Below, piece after piece: positions 17,071 through 25,095 of a DNA stretch of 64,000 bases. How positions within the stretch are numbered: position 1 is the stretch's first letter; every line of letters starts with the position of its first letter. Location of the stretch: assembly GCA_963667075.1 (NCBI GenBank), contig OY762938.1, positions 496,001 to 560,000 on the forward strand, given 5' to 3'. The notes beneath the pieces were generated by a model, which was given only the letters and a program-made list of their open reading frames with translations, searched no databases and was not told the origin of the DNA. The position numbers and the translations under genes were made by a program. This DNA is from G963667075 sp963667075. Its GTDB lineage: Bacteria > Pseudomonadota > Alphaproteobacteria > Micavibrionales > Micavibrionaceae.

Positions 17071-18114
17071 TCAATCATTCCCGAACACTGTATTGAGTTG
17101 CTGCGTCACACGTATAAATGTTGTGCGTTTGGACAGCTCTTTCAAGCGACGAGCACCAACGTATGTGCATGCAGAGCGAATACCGCCCAGAATATCCTGC
17201 AAGCTGTCTGCCACATCGCCTTTCCATGGCACATGAACGGTTTTGCCCTCACTCGCCCGGTATTCAGCCACGCCGCCAGCATGTCTATTCATCGCCGTGT
17301 CACTGCTCATCCCGTAAAAAGAGACACATTTTTGTCCGTCTTTTTCGACGATCTCAGCCTCTGACTGATCGTGTCCTGCGAGCATACCGCCGAGCATAAC
17401 AAAATCTGCACCAGCCCCGAAAGCTTTTGCAATATCGCCCGGCACCGTACATCCACCATCGGAGCAAACATGCCCCTCCAGCCCATGCGCAGCATCGGCA
17501 CACTCAATAATGGCAGAAAGCTGAGGATAGCCAACACCAGTCTTTTTCCGCGTTGTACAAACACTGCCCGGGCCAATACCAACTTTAACGACATCAGCCC
17601 CGCTTAAAATCAGCTCTTCTGCCATTTCACCGGTTACAACATTGCCTGCCATAATGGTTATATCGGGCAGTTTATCGCGTATTTTACGCACATATTCGGA
17701 AAAATACTCGCTATAACCATTGGCCACATCAATGCACAGTTTCTCGATGCCGTGATTTTCCCGTGCCAGAATAGCATTGAGCTTCTCTTCGTCCCGTTCA
17801 CTCACCCCTATGCTGTACCATGCCGATTTCCCGACATCATCCCTAAAGAAAGCCGCAAGGTCTTCTTCCGCATAGTGCTTGGTTAAAGCAACCGTCAAGC
17901 CATTACCATCTGCCATAAAGGCCCGCGCCATATCAAGCGTACCAACACCATCCATATTCGCAGCAATCACAGGCACGCCGTTGAACGTCTTGCCGCTCCA
18001 CTTAAACGTAAATTCCCGCGCAATATCAACATCCTTACGAGAAGACAAAGTCGAGCGTTTAGGACGAATCAACACATCCTTAAAATCCAGTTTTATGTCT
18101 TCCTCTATACGCAT
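17071..18114 (-). CDS. guaC: GMP reductase
   Basis: A 347-residue enzyme that converts GMP to IMP using NADPH. Length is identical to E. coli GuaC. The start DIKLDFKDVLIRPKRSTL is typical, the catalytic Cys186 lies in GPGSVCTTRKKTGVGYPQ, and the flap/active-site stretch MLGGMLAGHDQSE with FYGMSSDTAMN is present. The CBS domains of IMP dehydrogenase are absent, which separates it from GuaB. No purine riboswitch was recognised upstream. Confidence 0.96.
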   Translation of the reverse strand: MRIEEDIKLDFKDVLIRPKRSTLSSRKDVDIAREFTFKWSGKTFNGVPVIAANMDGVGTLDMARAFMADGNGLTVALTKHYAEEDLAAFFRDDVGKSAWYSIGVSERDEEKLNAILARENHGIEKLCIDVANGYSEYFSEYVRKIRDKLPDITIMAGNVVTGEMAEELILSGADVVKVGIGPGSVCTTRKKTGVGYPQLSAIIECADAAHGLEGHVCSDGGCTVPGDIAKAFGAGADFVMLGGMLAGHDQSEAEIVEKDGQKCVSFYGMSSDTAMNRHAGGVAEYRASEGKTVHVPWKGDVADSLQDILGGIRSACTYVGARRLKELSKRTTFIRVTQQLNTVFGND

Positions 18115-18237
18115 GTTTTTACGGTTCCTTTTTTACTAGTCATTAACAATCCCATTTTATAATCCTATACTACGATAATTGGTAATAAAAAAAGTGCCTC
18201 TTCCCAAAAAAGGTTACTAAAGAGCAAAGCAGGTAAA

Positions 18238-18909
18238 ATGGCCATAACACCAGAAGATTTCATAAAAAACAGCAGCAATGCAAATCAAAACATGCTCAAA
18301 AACACACTGATTGATCTGGAGCCTGACAATTCAAAAGAATGGGGTCCATACGAAGATGCGCAAACGTTCTTAAACTTCATGAGCACTGAAGAAGAGCCAA
18401 TGACCCTCAAAACACATTCCGTGCTCTGCCGGGATCTCCCCTTTTATAAAGATGGTCAATTACTGACCGTGATTGAGAACGGAGAAGACATCCCCGACCT
18501 GTTTTGCCTGAAAGCCGGAGATGACATTGTTATTCTGGATGGCAATTTTGCTTACATCGCAGAAATAAACGAAACAGGCGCACTTCACATTGACAAAAAT
18601 AATGTTGCAGACTACGCAAAATTTTTCTCCTATTTCACCCTCTTTGGCGAAGCGGAAGAGGAAGAGACCGCCCCCATACTCCTCATTGAAGGCGAAAACA
18701 GCGAGCATTTAAGAGACGTCAGTCCCTACATGAAAAAACGTGTGTTAAAGAACTACAACGGATACCGGGTTATATCATCAACAGATAAAAAGAGCTTTAT
18801 GATCTCTACAAGAATAATACACGAAAACACAATCTACGACGTTAGACTAAAAATCGATTCCGATGGGAATTACGAATTTACAGACGAACAATACATCTCA
18901 GTCGTGTAA
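18238..18909 (+). CDS. unknown cytoplasmic protein
   Basis: A 223-residue acidic protein with no signal peptide, membrane helix or recognised motif. GCAGG is the only ribosome-binding-like sequence before the ATG. It reads as an alternating strand/helix protein (DDIVILDGNFAYIAEINETGALHID) with acidic patches (GEAEEEETAP) and a strand-rich C-terminus (NTIYDVRLKIDSDGNYEF). It is monocistronic, divergent from guaC, and followed by a hairpin at 18913-18930. Function unknown. Confidence 0.65.
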   Translation: MAITPEDFIKNSSNANQNMLKNTLIDLEPDNSKEWGPYEDAQTFLNFMSTEEEPMTLKTHSVLCRDLPFYKDGQLLTVIENGEDIPDLFCLKAGDDIVILDGNFAYIAEINETGALHIDKNNVADYAKFFSYFTLFGEAEEEETAPILLIEGENSEHLRDVSPYMKKRVLKNYNGYRVISSTDKKSFMISTRIIHENTIYDVRLKIDSDGNYEFTDEQYISVV

Positions 18910-18912
18910 AGA

Positions 18913-18970
18913 GCACGGCATGCGCCGTGCGCATTATTTCACTGGCTCCCGGATCACGTCCGGGATGACG
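18913..18970. repeat. two adjacent hairpins, second of a widespread alphaproteobacterial type
   Basis: Hairpin 1: GCACGGC / GCCGTGC (18913-18919 and 18924-18930) directly after the stop of the preceding gene, possibly a terminator without a long T run. Hairpin 2: CCCGGA / TCCGGG (18948-18964) within the context ...TCCGGGATGACG, which resembles the dispersed CCCGGATCAAGTCCGGGATGAC repeat found in many Alphaproteobacteria. CCGGGATGAC also occurs at 336-345. Confidence 0.6.
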
Positions 18971-18994
18971 ATAAGGGGCGATTTTGTTTTTAAA

Positions 18995-19417
18995 TCACTG
19001 GAAATCACCACAACACTTATACAACATAGAAATATCCGCATTGTCTCCGCTGCCGCCTTCTGCACCATCTGCACCATAGCTCAAGAGGCTAGCATGGCCA
19101 GTCGGATCATTAATTTTATACATAAATGGTGCCCCCCAGGCGTCTGTTATCTTATTTATATAGCCATGCCGCTCTGGAAGGACCGTTAAACTCGGAGGAA
19201 GGTGGCCATGTTTCTTCTCATATATTTTAATCCGAACACACGTTTCTCCCATGGCCGTACGTGTCATGTCTTCTGGAGAGATCACAGTTATCATTGAATG
19301 CATAACCACACCCAATACAAAAAAGAGCAAAACGAACGCACATGCTATGAGGATCTTACGTTTATGCGCTCTACCAGGTATAAGAATAACCAATACGGGC
19401 CGATGTGCTTTCATCAT
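18995..19417 (-). CDS. GspG-like pseudopilin-domain membrane protein
   Basis: A 140-residue protein with one membrane helix (about 21-42) and a C-terminal region matching the major pseudopilin end: DAWGAPFMYKIN, SYGADGAEGGSG and DNADI, which in GspG form the calcium-binding loop. The prepilin peptidase motif (G-F/M-T-L-x-E) is missing, so it is not a canonical pseudopilin. The ATG used lies 47 bases inside the preceding outer-membrane protein gene; a TTG at Leu10 is possible. Translational coupling with that gene is likely. No other type II secretion genes are here. Confidence 0.65.
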   Translation of the reverse strand: MMKAHRPVLVILIPGRAHKRKILIACAFVLLFFVLGVVMHSMITVISPEDMTRTAMGETCVRIKIYEKKHGHLPPSLTVLPERHGYINKITDAWGAPFMYKINDPTGHASLLSYGADGAEGGSGDNADISMLYKCCGDFQ

Positions 19418-20408
19418 TGGCTTCGTTCAGTTTGGTATGGACTTCTGTGCCATCTGTAAAGAATGTTGTATCAACACCGTCTTCTGCTTTCCGATCTTTA
19501 TACCCGAGGCCAAGTGTCAGAGAAGAGCTTGTCCCCAGCGCATAGGTATATTTTGCTTCAAAGCTTGTCCCTTCCGCATCATCGGCCACCTGTTGGAAGC
19601 TTGGGTTTTGCTTGAAGTTATTGCGCAGGTTCCAGATCCCCTCACCATCATATTGCAGCCTGTGATACTTACCACGCACCGATAGCATATGACGGTCAGC
19701 TAAAAGCATCTCAGCCTCCAGACCGGCAAACGGACCGCGCCACCATGCGGTGTACTCAGAGCTCAACCCATCAAAGGCCCCTGTTGCGGGAATTGTCTGA
19801 TAACCATCATTCATCTCATATTGTTGCTTATCCCAGCCGTAGCCGATCAACGGCATCAAACGAAGAGACATGGTGGAGTAATCTTCACCAGATGCATAGC
19901 CCTGCATTTTCTTTTTACCTGACGCGAGAAATATTTTGTAGCCTAAAGACGCTTCCCCGCCTATAGCATACCCTCTGTCACCCGTATTGTTGGAGCGGGA
20001 AAACTCACCCTGTCTGTTATTAAAGATGTAGTCAGAGTCCTGATTATCACCATCAAATGTTTCGCCATAGGTCACACTAGCATCCAGTTGAAAACCGCCT
20101 TGAAAATTAGCAATATCAACAGGTCTATAGTGCATAAAGCCACCTTCAACCTCATACAACGTAATATCAGACCATGTCAGCTCAGACAAAATATTGGGCA
20201 TAGCATTCCCGGACAGATCAGAGGCTATGTTCCAGTCAAAATCATCTACACGCACGCCGCCTTCCAGAGAAAAAGAGGTTTTAGGGACATCCTGCGTAAT
20301 AAACGGATTGTAATCCATCGTATCAAAGTATGACTGCGCACAAACCGGCCCCGACATTCCAATGATAACGCTGGAAAGCAAAAAAGAACGAACAAGATGT
20401 TTAGACAT
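19371..20408 (-). CDS. outer-membrane beta-barrel protein, omptin-like
   Basis: A 345-residue protein with a signal peptide (MSKHLVRSFLLSSVIIGMSGPVCAQ). GGAGAAAAAT before this ATG supports it over longer reading starts. Alternating strands end in the C-terminal aromatic GYSYTW, typical for outer-membrane insertion. Segments such as LSELTWSDITLYEVEGGF (about 75-92) and the YRPVDIANFQGGF strand resemble the omptin barrel and Protochlamydia-type outer-membrane proteins. Omptin catalytic residues cannot be placed with confidence: a D-x-D-like stretch (DNQDSDY) exists, but the Asp-x-His pair is not evident. Protease activity is therefore doubtful. Confidence 0.75.
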   Translation of the reverse strand: MSKHLVRSFLLSSVIIGMSGPVCAQSYFDTMDYNPFITQDVPKTSFSLEGGVRVDDFDWNIASDLSGNAMPNILSELTWSDITLYEVEGGFMHYRPVDIANFQGGFQLDASVTYGETFDGDNQDSDYIFNNRQGEFSRSNNTGDRGYAIGGEASLGYKIFLASGKKKMQGYASGEDYSTMSLRLMPLIGYGWDKQQYEMNDGYQTIPATGAFDGLSSEYTAWWRGPFAGLEAEMLLADRHMLSVRGKYHRLQYDGEGIWNLRNNFKQNPSFQQVADDAEGTSFEAKYTYALGTSSSLTLGLGYKDRKAEDGVDTTFFTDGTEVHTKLNEANDESTSARIGYSYTW

Positions 20409-20510
20409 ATTTTTCTCCATAGAAACAAAAAAGGAAGAGCACCCTGCCCGGAAGTATAGCGCTTTTAGCGCGCCACACATAGAGGCAGGATAAGAATACT
20501 CACAATATTA

Positions 20511-21296
20511 TTACCGCGTAGACCAGCCGCCATCCATAGACAAAGAAGTACCAGTAATCGTAGACGCATGTTCTGAACATAAAAAGCAAACAAGGCCGCC
20601 AAGCTGTTCAGGTTTAGAAAATTCAAGTTTAGGCTGCTTTTCAGACAAAAGCTTATCTTTTGCCGCATCCCAGTCAATCCCCTCTTTTTCGGCAATCAGA
20701 TCCACCTGCTTTTCAACAAGCGGGGTTAGCACCCAACCGGGACAAATCGCATTACTTGTAATATTATAGTTCGCTGTCTCAAGGGCAACCACTTTTGATA
20801 AACCGACAAGACCGTGCTTGGCAGATACATAGGCTGCTTTTTTGTCGGAAGCGACAAGCCCATGCACAGAAGAAATGTTAATCACCCGCCCCCAGTTTTG
20901 TTTTTTCATATAGGGAATAGCGGTCCTTATGATATGGAACGGCGAAGACAGCATAAGGGAAATAATAAAGTCCCATTTCTCTGGTGGAAAATCCTCAATC
21001 AGATCCACATGCTGAACGCCGGCATTATTCACAACAATATCAACTGCCCCCAATTCTTTTACCGTACTTTCGACCAGATCAACAGATTCTGCCACACTTG
21101 TCAGATCAGCCGGATTATAAAGGGCTTTAACACCATAATCAGCTTCCAGTCCTTTACGCAGTGTCTCGATTTCACCTGCATCACCAAAACCATTCAGAAC
21201 AACATTAGCCCCTTCCTGCGCCAATGCCTGCGCTACACCAAGGCCGATACCACTGGTAGATCCTGTAATAATCGCTGTTTTTCCTTTAAGGGACAT
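20511..21296 (-). CDS. bdhA: 3-hydroxybutyrate dehydrogenase
   Basis: A 261-residue short-chain dehydrogenase that interconverts 3-hydroxybutyrate and acetoacetate. NAD site TGSTSGIGLG (about 12-21), NNAGVQHVDLIEDFP (about 90-104), catalytic Ser in ISSVHG and YVSAKHGLVGLSK (Tyr155 region), and the C-terminal end TGTSLSMDGGW are all typical of BdhA. It links to polyhydroxybutyrate or ketone-body use. A DUF1192 gene lies 32 bases upstream on the same strand and is probably in the same transcript. Confidence 0.93.
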   Translation of the reverse strand: MSLKGKTAIITGSTSGIGLGVAQALAQEGANVVLNGFGDAGEIETLRKGLEADYGVKALYNPADLTSVAESVDLVESTVKELGAVDIVVNNAGVQHVDLIEDFPPEKWDFIISLMLSSPFHIIRTAIPYMKKQNWGRVINISSVHGLVASDKKAAYVSAKHGLVGLSKVVALETANYNITSNAICPGWVLTPLVEKQVDLIAEKEGIDWDAAKDKLLSEKQPKLEFSKPEQLGGLVCFLCSEHASTITGTSLSMDGGWSTR

Positions 21297-21328
21297 CGCT
21301 AACTTTCCTTTCTTTTCTTTAAAATTCC

Positions 21329-21523
21329 TTACGATTTGAATATAGAAGCGGCCGCATCGTTATAGGACTGCTTTCTGATAATATCTTCTTCAACCCTTTT
21401 AATCTCACCTTTCAAAGCCTCTTTGTAAGCGCGCAGTTCTTCAACTGAGAGCGGCTCAAGATTTATGGCCAGATTATCTGAGTAGGTCTTTTTTTTGTGG
21501 GGTTCCAGATCTTCATCGAACAT
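21329..21523 (-). CDS. DUF1192 family protein
   Basis: A 64-residue protein of a family almost confined to Alphaproteobacteria. The core LSVEELRAYKEALKGEIKRVEEDIIRKQ and the ending AAASIF fit the family (helical hairpin or coiled coil). The ATG at 21523 (MFDEDLEPHKK) was preferred over a start 42 bases upstream because it gives the usual length and has AGAAGG about 10 bases before it. Function unknown. Confidence 0.82.
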   Translation of the reverse strand: MFDEDLEPHKKKTYSDNLAINLEPLSVEELRAYKEALKGEIKRVEEDIIRKQSYNDAAASIFKS

Positions 21524-21750
21524 AAACAAATGATCCTTCTTTTTTTGACCCCTCCTTTTTACCACAAATCAAAACGCAGACCTACCTTTTTAAAAAACAC
21601 GCCTTAAAAAAATCTCTGGTATTTTTTTTAATAAAATCTTATAGTGCGCACATTCCCAACAGTGCTACGCTCTGTTACGGTCAATCTGAAAACAAGGGTT
21701 GGCAAGAGGAAATGTATTGTTCGACGTCAAGGACTGGAGAAAAAAGAAAA

Positions 21751-22452
21751 ATGACAAACGAAGTTGATTTAAACAAACCCCTAATGCCTAAAGCCACCGC
21801 CGTTTGGCTTGTTGAAAACACGGCTTTGACATTTGAACAAATCGCCCGTTTTACCGGCCTTCACTCTATCGAGATACAGGCCCTTGCCGATGAAGATATC
21901 GGGCGCGGCATTGTTGGACGCAATCCGATTGAAAACGGCGAACTGACAAAAGAAAATATCGATGAATGTCAAAACAACCCGGATGCAAATCTTAAAATGA
22001 TCAAAAGAGATCTGCCGCCGCTTAAAACACGTTCCAAAGGGCCTAAATATACGCCTGTTTCCAAACGTGGCGACAAACCGGATGCGATTGCCTATGTTCT
22101 TAAACATCATCCTGAAATCACAGATGCGCAGATTACAAAACTGATAGGCACCACCAAACCAACGATCAACGCCGTACGTGAACGCACGCACCCGAACAGC
22201 ACAAATCTACGGCCGCGCCATCCAGCAGAACTTGGCTTGTGTTCGTACACAGAACTGAACGAAGCCTCCAGAAAAGGCCTAAAAGCACAAGGAAAAGACC
22301 CTGATGCCGAAGCCGAGAAAAAACTGGCGGCTATGAATGAAAGCACAAAAGAAAACGAGGAAGAAGACGAGAGCAAAGGAATCTTCGGCGGCTTTGACTT
22401 CAGCAACTTCATGAGTTCCTCTTCAAACAACACCGACAACGACGATCTATAG
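21751..22452 (+). CDS. trcR: DUF1013/TrcR-type cell-cycle transcriptional regulator
   Basis: A 233-residue protein. The N-terminal block LMPKATAVWLVENTALTFEQIA followed by FTGLHSIEIQALADEDIGRGI is highly typical of the DUF1013 family, whose founding member TrcR regulates cell-cycle genes in alphaproteobacteria. A second helix-turn-helix-like stretch, ITDAQITKLIGTTKPTINAVRER (about 125-147), fits DNA binding. The C-terminus is acidic and Ser/Asn-rich. GGAG lies about 12 bases before this ATG. A complex terminator follows. Confidence 0.88.
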   Translation: MTNEVDLNKPLMPKATAVWLVENTALTFEQIARFTGLHSIEIQALADEDIGRGIVGRNPIENGELTKENIDECQNNPDANLKMIKRDLPPLKTRSKGPKYTPVSKRGDKPDAIAYVLKHHPEITDAQITKLIGTTKPTINAVRERTHPNSTNLRPRHPAELGLCSYTELNEASRKGLKAQGKDPDAEAEKKLAAMNESTKENEEEDESKGIFGGFDFSNFMSSSSNNTDNDDL

Positions 22453-22497
22453 TCGTTACGATTTAAAATCGACTATATATGGCATGCGCTATAAAAT
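22449..22497. repeat. hairpin and dispersed TATATGRCATGCGCTATA repeat
   Basis: ATAGTCG / CGACTAT arms (22449-22455 and 22470-22476) overlap the trcR stop region. The next 22 bases (22476-22497) match the minus strand of 142-163 at 20 of 22 positions. Confidence 0.5.
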
Positions 22498-22504
22498 AAT
22501 CGAC

Positions 22505-22599
22505 AAAAGGGCCTGCTTATGCCAATTCGCATTTATTGAATGAGGATTGGTATAAGGGTTGTGACGGCAAAACGGTATTAAAGGCCCTTTTCTTTTTTT
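22505..22599 (+). terminator. trcR terminator with a nested palindromic insertion
   Basis: The arms AAAAGGGCCT (22505-22514) and AGGCCCTTTT (22582-22591) form a 10-base perfect stem, followed by CTTTTTTT. The 67-base loop contains another palindrome (22516-22556). The T run overlaps the stop codon of the convergent minus-strand gene. Confidence 0.65.
22516..22556. repeat. palindromic intergenic repeat (CTTATACCAAT type)
   Basis: Inverted arms CTTATGCCAATTCGCATT and AATGAGGATTGGTATAAG form a 41-base imperfect palindrome inside the loop of a terminator stem. A related element lies at 9920-9962 and a decayed one near 395-441. Size and symmetry suggest a REP- or MITE-like element. Confidence 0.6.
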
Positions 22600-23335
22600 A
22601 TCGAGCAAGCAATGTGTGATAAAAAATATGTCTCTTTCCACCAGATTCTTCCTGAAAACAGCCAGAAGTCTTTCCGTAAAGCGGTTGTGACGAATCAATC
22701 GTTGCAGCAACAGATCCACTTACACTATCTTGACTGACGACCGAAAAAACCCCGGCAAAACGGAGCGGATTCATATCCCCGCCATCGGTTGGCACCGAAG
22801 GCTTAATCCCCAGTTTTTCATTTATTTCCGCACAGATAGATTCATTTACACCGGGAAGATACATCACAAGATCAAGATAAGGTGCCGTCGCAAGTGCCAC
22901 AGCATCTGTCGTGCCCACACCATACAAATGCACACTACCTGAAAATTCCCAGTCTGTACCTCCGTTAATATCATCAGACGGCGTTACATATTTTGCCGCC
23001 CCGCCAGCCGAATCAAACACGTGACAGGATTTATCCGCCGGACTATTCGCATTTAAGTAATCCCCATGCCCCCAAAAAGTAGCATCAAAACTAAGGTCCT
23101 CTGCCGCACAGCCCCCCAAACGAAGCTCAGAGACCGCATCACCAATAACATTGGCATAGTCCAGAATCTCGCTTGCATATATTTTGGCCTGCTGACTTGA
23201 TATGTCTTGTGTTGATCCACGCTCATCCCGCGCCACGGCCATGGCCAGTGCGGCAAACAACGCCACAGCGATCAGAATATAAACCAGAAGAGAGCCACTC
23301 TCAGATTGTCTTTCGCTTTGTTTTTGTATTTTCAT
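22598..23335 (-). CDS. prepilin-like secreted protein of unknown function
   Basis: A 245-residue protein with a short basic leader (MKIQKQSERQSESG), then a hydrophobic helix SLLVYILIAVALFAALAMAVARDE (15-38). This N-terminus resembles type IV pilin-like proteins, in which cleavage follows a Gly, but Phe at +1 and Glu at +5 are not in place. The rest is a predicted extracytoplasmic domain with cysteines at 95, 123, 178 and about 232 that may form disulfides. No pilus assembly genes are nearby. Not recognised as a named family. Confidence 0.65.
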   Translation of the reverse strand: MKIQKQSERQSESGSLLVYILIAVALFAALAMAVARDERGSTQDISSQQAKIYASEILDYANVIGDAVSELRLGGCAAEDLSFDATFWGHGDYLNANSPADKSCHVFDSAGGAAKYVTPSDDINGGTDWEFSGSVHLYGVGTTDAVALATAPYLDLVMYLPGVNESICAEINEKLGIKPSVPTDGGDMNPLRFAGVFSVVSQDSVSGSVAATIDSSQPLYGKTSGCFQEESGGKRHIFYHTLLAR

Positions 23336-23385
23336 TTTTTATCCTCTTTCAAGCGGCAGTATAATCCATATAAAAGACAAAGTAA

Positions 23386-23410
23386 AAGCGGCCCTTTTAA
23401 AAGGCCGCTT
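23386..23410 (-). terminator. terminator of the YdcH-like gene
   Basis: AAGCGGCC / GGCCGCTT arms (23386-23393 and 23403-23410) extend inward through a TTTTAAAA centre. On the minus strand the hairpin is followed by TTTACTTTGTCTTTT. It lies 25 bases after the stop of the small gene at 23436-23630. Confidence 0.75.
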
Positions 23411-23435
23411 CCCGCTTATTTTATATTAACTCGAC

Positions 23436-23630
23436 CTACGCAGTACCCGCGGTTTCTTCAAGCTGTTCTTTTACTTTGAGTTTTTTCAGCTTTAGCTCTC
23501 TGATGTAGAGCTCATTTCGCCCCGGGCGTTTCTGTTCTTCTTTAATCATTGCCTCATAAGTGGCATGTTTTTCTCTTAATGCTAAAAGATGGTTATCTTT
23601 CTTTTCCCGAAGAACACCGGTTTGATTCAT
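23436..23630 (-). CDS. DUF465 (YdcH) family protein
   Basis: A 64-residue coiled-coil protein. HLLALREKHATYEAMIKEE followed by RPGRNELYIRELKLKKLKVKEQLEE matches the YdcH/DUF465 pattern HxxLexrI...PDxxxIxxLKkkKLxLKDeI. The function of this widespread small family is unknown. It has its own terminator and is preceded by AAGGAGAC ahead of the ATG. Confidence 0.82.
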   Translation of the reverse strand: MNQTGVLREKKDNHLLALREKHATYEAMIKEEQKRPGRNELYIRELKLKKLKVKEQLEETAGTA

Positions 23631-23842
23631 GGCCTAAGTCTCCTTTTTTATTTTAGACAGGTAAATACATCATACATCAACGCAGCATCGTTTCATAATT
23701 TTTATTCTGAATAGAATTTTATTTCACGACCGTCCACGAAGACCCAGTACATATTGTGTCATAAAACCCTTTAATCAAGCGTTAAAGTCCATTTAATTTC
23801 GAAGAAAAGGCTTGTTTTTTAACCACTAAAAGACGAAGAATT

Positions 23843-24445
23843 CTAATAATCCCGCACATAACCGGACAGACCGGAAATTCCTTCCATAAAGGCGGTCCGA
23901 ATCGAAACCGGTTGTTCAAGATAATGCTCTTCTTCTTTCGTCGTCTCTCTGTCCAGCGTTTCATTTCGCTGTGGAAAACGCCCAAATGCCTTAATAATGG
24001 CCAAATGCCGTTTTGCATATTCGTAGCTTACCGGATCATCTTCCTTTATCATCTCAAACAAAGCGACAGACCGTTCCTGATCTTCCACAGTCTCGCTATG
24101 TTTGAACGGCAAATAAAGGAAACGGCGTTTAGCCACATCAAGACATTGATCAAACCCTTTTTTCACAGCATATTTTGCCATTAAAAGTGCTTTGGAATCT
24201 GTCTCATAGGCCTTGGCCGTATTATAAAACATCCGTCTTGGAAATTGATCAAGAAGCAGAACAAGAGCTAAACATCCATCAACATCTCTGTTCCAGTGAT
24301 TACACAAGCCATCACAAGCCATTTCATAGGTCACAGCAAAACGCTCACGCACAAGCGCATCAAAATTATCGTTCTTTTGAAACCATTGTTGCGGTAAGGT
24401 CTCCTCAAACCAGAAACGATTAATTTCCTGCTTTGTATCACGCAT
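23843..24445 (-). CDS. DUF924 family protein
   Basis: A 200-residue helical protein with all family hallmarks: FWFEETLPQQWF near the start, WNRDVDGCLALVLLLDQFPRRMFYNTAKAYETDSKAL split across about residues 51-87, FLYLPFKHSETVEDQERSV (about 109-127) and FGRFPQRNETLDRETTKEE (about 153-171). The family resembles TPR-like folds and has no established activity. Its start overlaps the stop of the upstream small membrane-protein gene by one base, so the two are coupled. Confidence 0.92.
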   Translation of the reverse strand: MRDTKQEINRFWFEETLPQQWFQKNDNFDALVRERFAVTYEMACDGLCNHWNRDVDGCLALVLLLDQFPRRMFYNTAKAYETDSKALLMAKYAVKKGFDQCLDVAKRRFLYLPFKHSETVEDQERSVALFEMIKEDDPVSYEYAKRHLAIIKAFGRFPQRNETLDRETTKEEEHYLEQPVSIRTAFMEGISGLSGYVRDY

Positions 24446-24720
24446 TACCCTTGTTCCGTTTTCCCCTTGCCAACCATATTAAAATATTTTTTTTCAAGAC
24501 GCTTTGACAAAAGAGACAAAACAGCCGCAGGTAAAAAAGGCATAAGGAAAATAGTAATCATCCGAATATTCGAAAAAAGACGCACAAGGTCTCCGTCCAC
24601 ATGCTGCACATAAAGAACAACAAAAAGAAGTACGCCAATGATAGCAAAAAGAAAGGCCGCCATCCTGTACAGTCTGGCCTTAACCAACACCTCCTTTGGC
24701 GTTTGAGCTTCTTTACCCAT
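24445..24720 (-). CDS. small two-helix membrane protein
   Basis: A 91-residue protein with two predicted membrane helices (about 19-39 and 52-71) and a basic C-terminus. AAGGAAATG-type spacing before the start and a one-base stop/start overlap with the DUF924 gene support it. No family recognised. Confidence 0.6.
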   Translation of the reverse strand: MGKEAQTPKEVLVKARLYRMAAFLFAIIGVLLFVVLYVQHVDGDLVRLFSNIRMITIFLMPFLPAAVLSLLSKRLEKKYFNMVGKGKTEQG

Positions 24721-25095
24721 TTCCTTTATCCTCCTACATCAGGAACAATCATTGCTCATCCAGCAAAATCACATTTCCAGATGATAACTAATAAAAAAAA
24801 CAAAGGGAAGAGCTATGCGCTCTTTTCTCCATAGAGTTTCATCGTATTTGTTTTTTTTATAGCAGCCCTTGATTTGAAAAAAGAACAACATAATTGATAT
24901 TCTATCCTTTTGTTTCGCACACAAAAAAGTTCCCCCCGCCCCTCCTTGTTACTGTTAGCAAGGAGGGGCACTTGCTCAGATACGACCTGTTACCGGAGCT
25001 GTTGCATAAAATGATAAAAAAACACTTCACCTTCCACATAGTGCCGGATAGGATGCTTTTTTCGCTTAACTTTGATAACAGCATTATACGGTGCC
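24721..25095. other. intergenic region with a strong hairpin containing anti-SD-like sequence
   Basis: No credible gene. A 10-base perfect hairpin CCCCTCCTTG / CAAGGAGGGG (24939-24948 and 24959-24968) stands alone. On the plus strand the left arm contains an anti-Shine-Dalgarno-like CCTCCTT that masks AAGGAGG. On the minus strand the hairpin is followed after about 11 bases by six T, so it might end a short minus-strand transcript. No flanking gene needs such a terminator. Confidence 0.5.

Noticed and set aside
18863..19189. 108-residue plus-strand frame after the unknown gene at 18238
   Set aside because: Composed of repeat sequence and antisense of the GspG-like gene.
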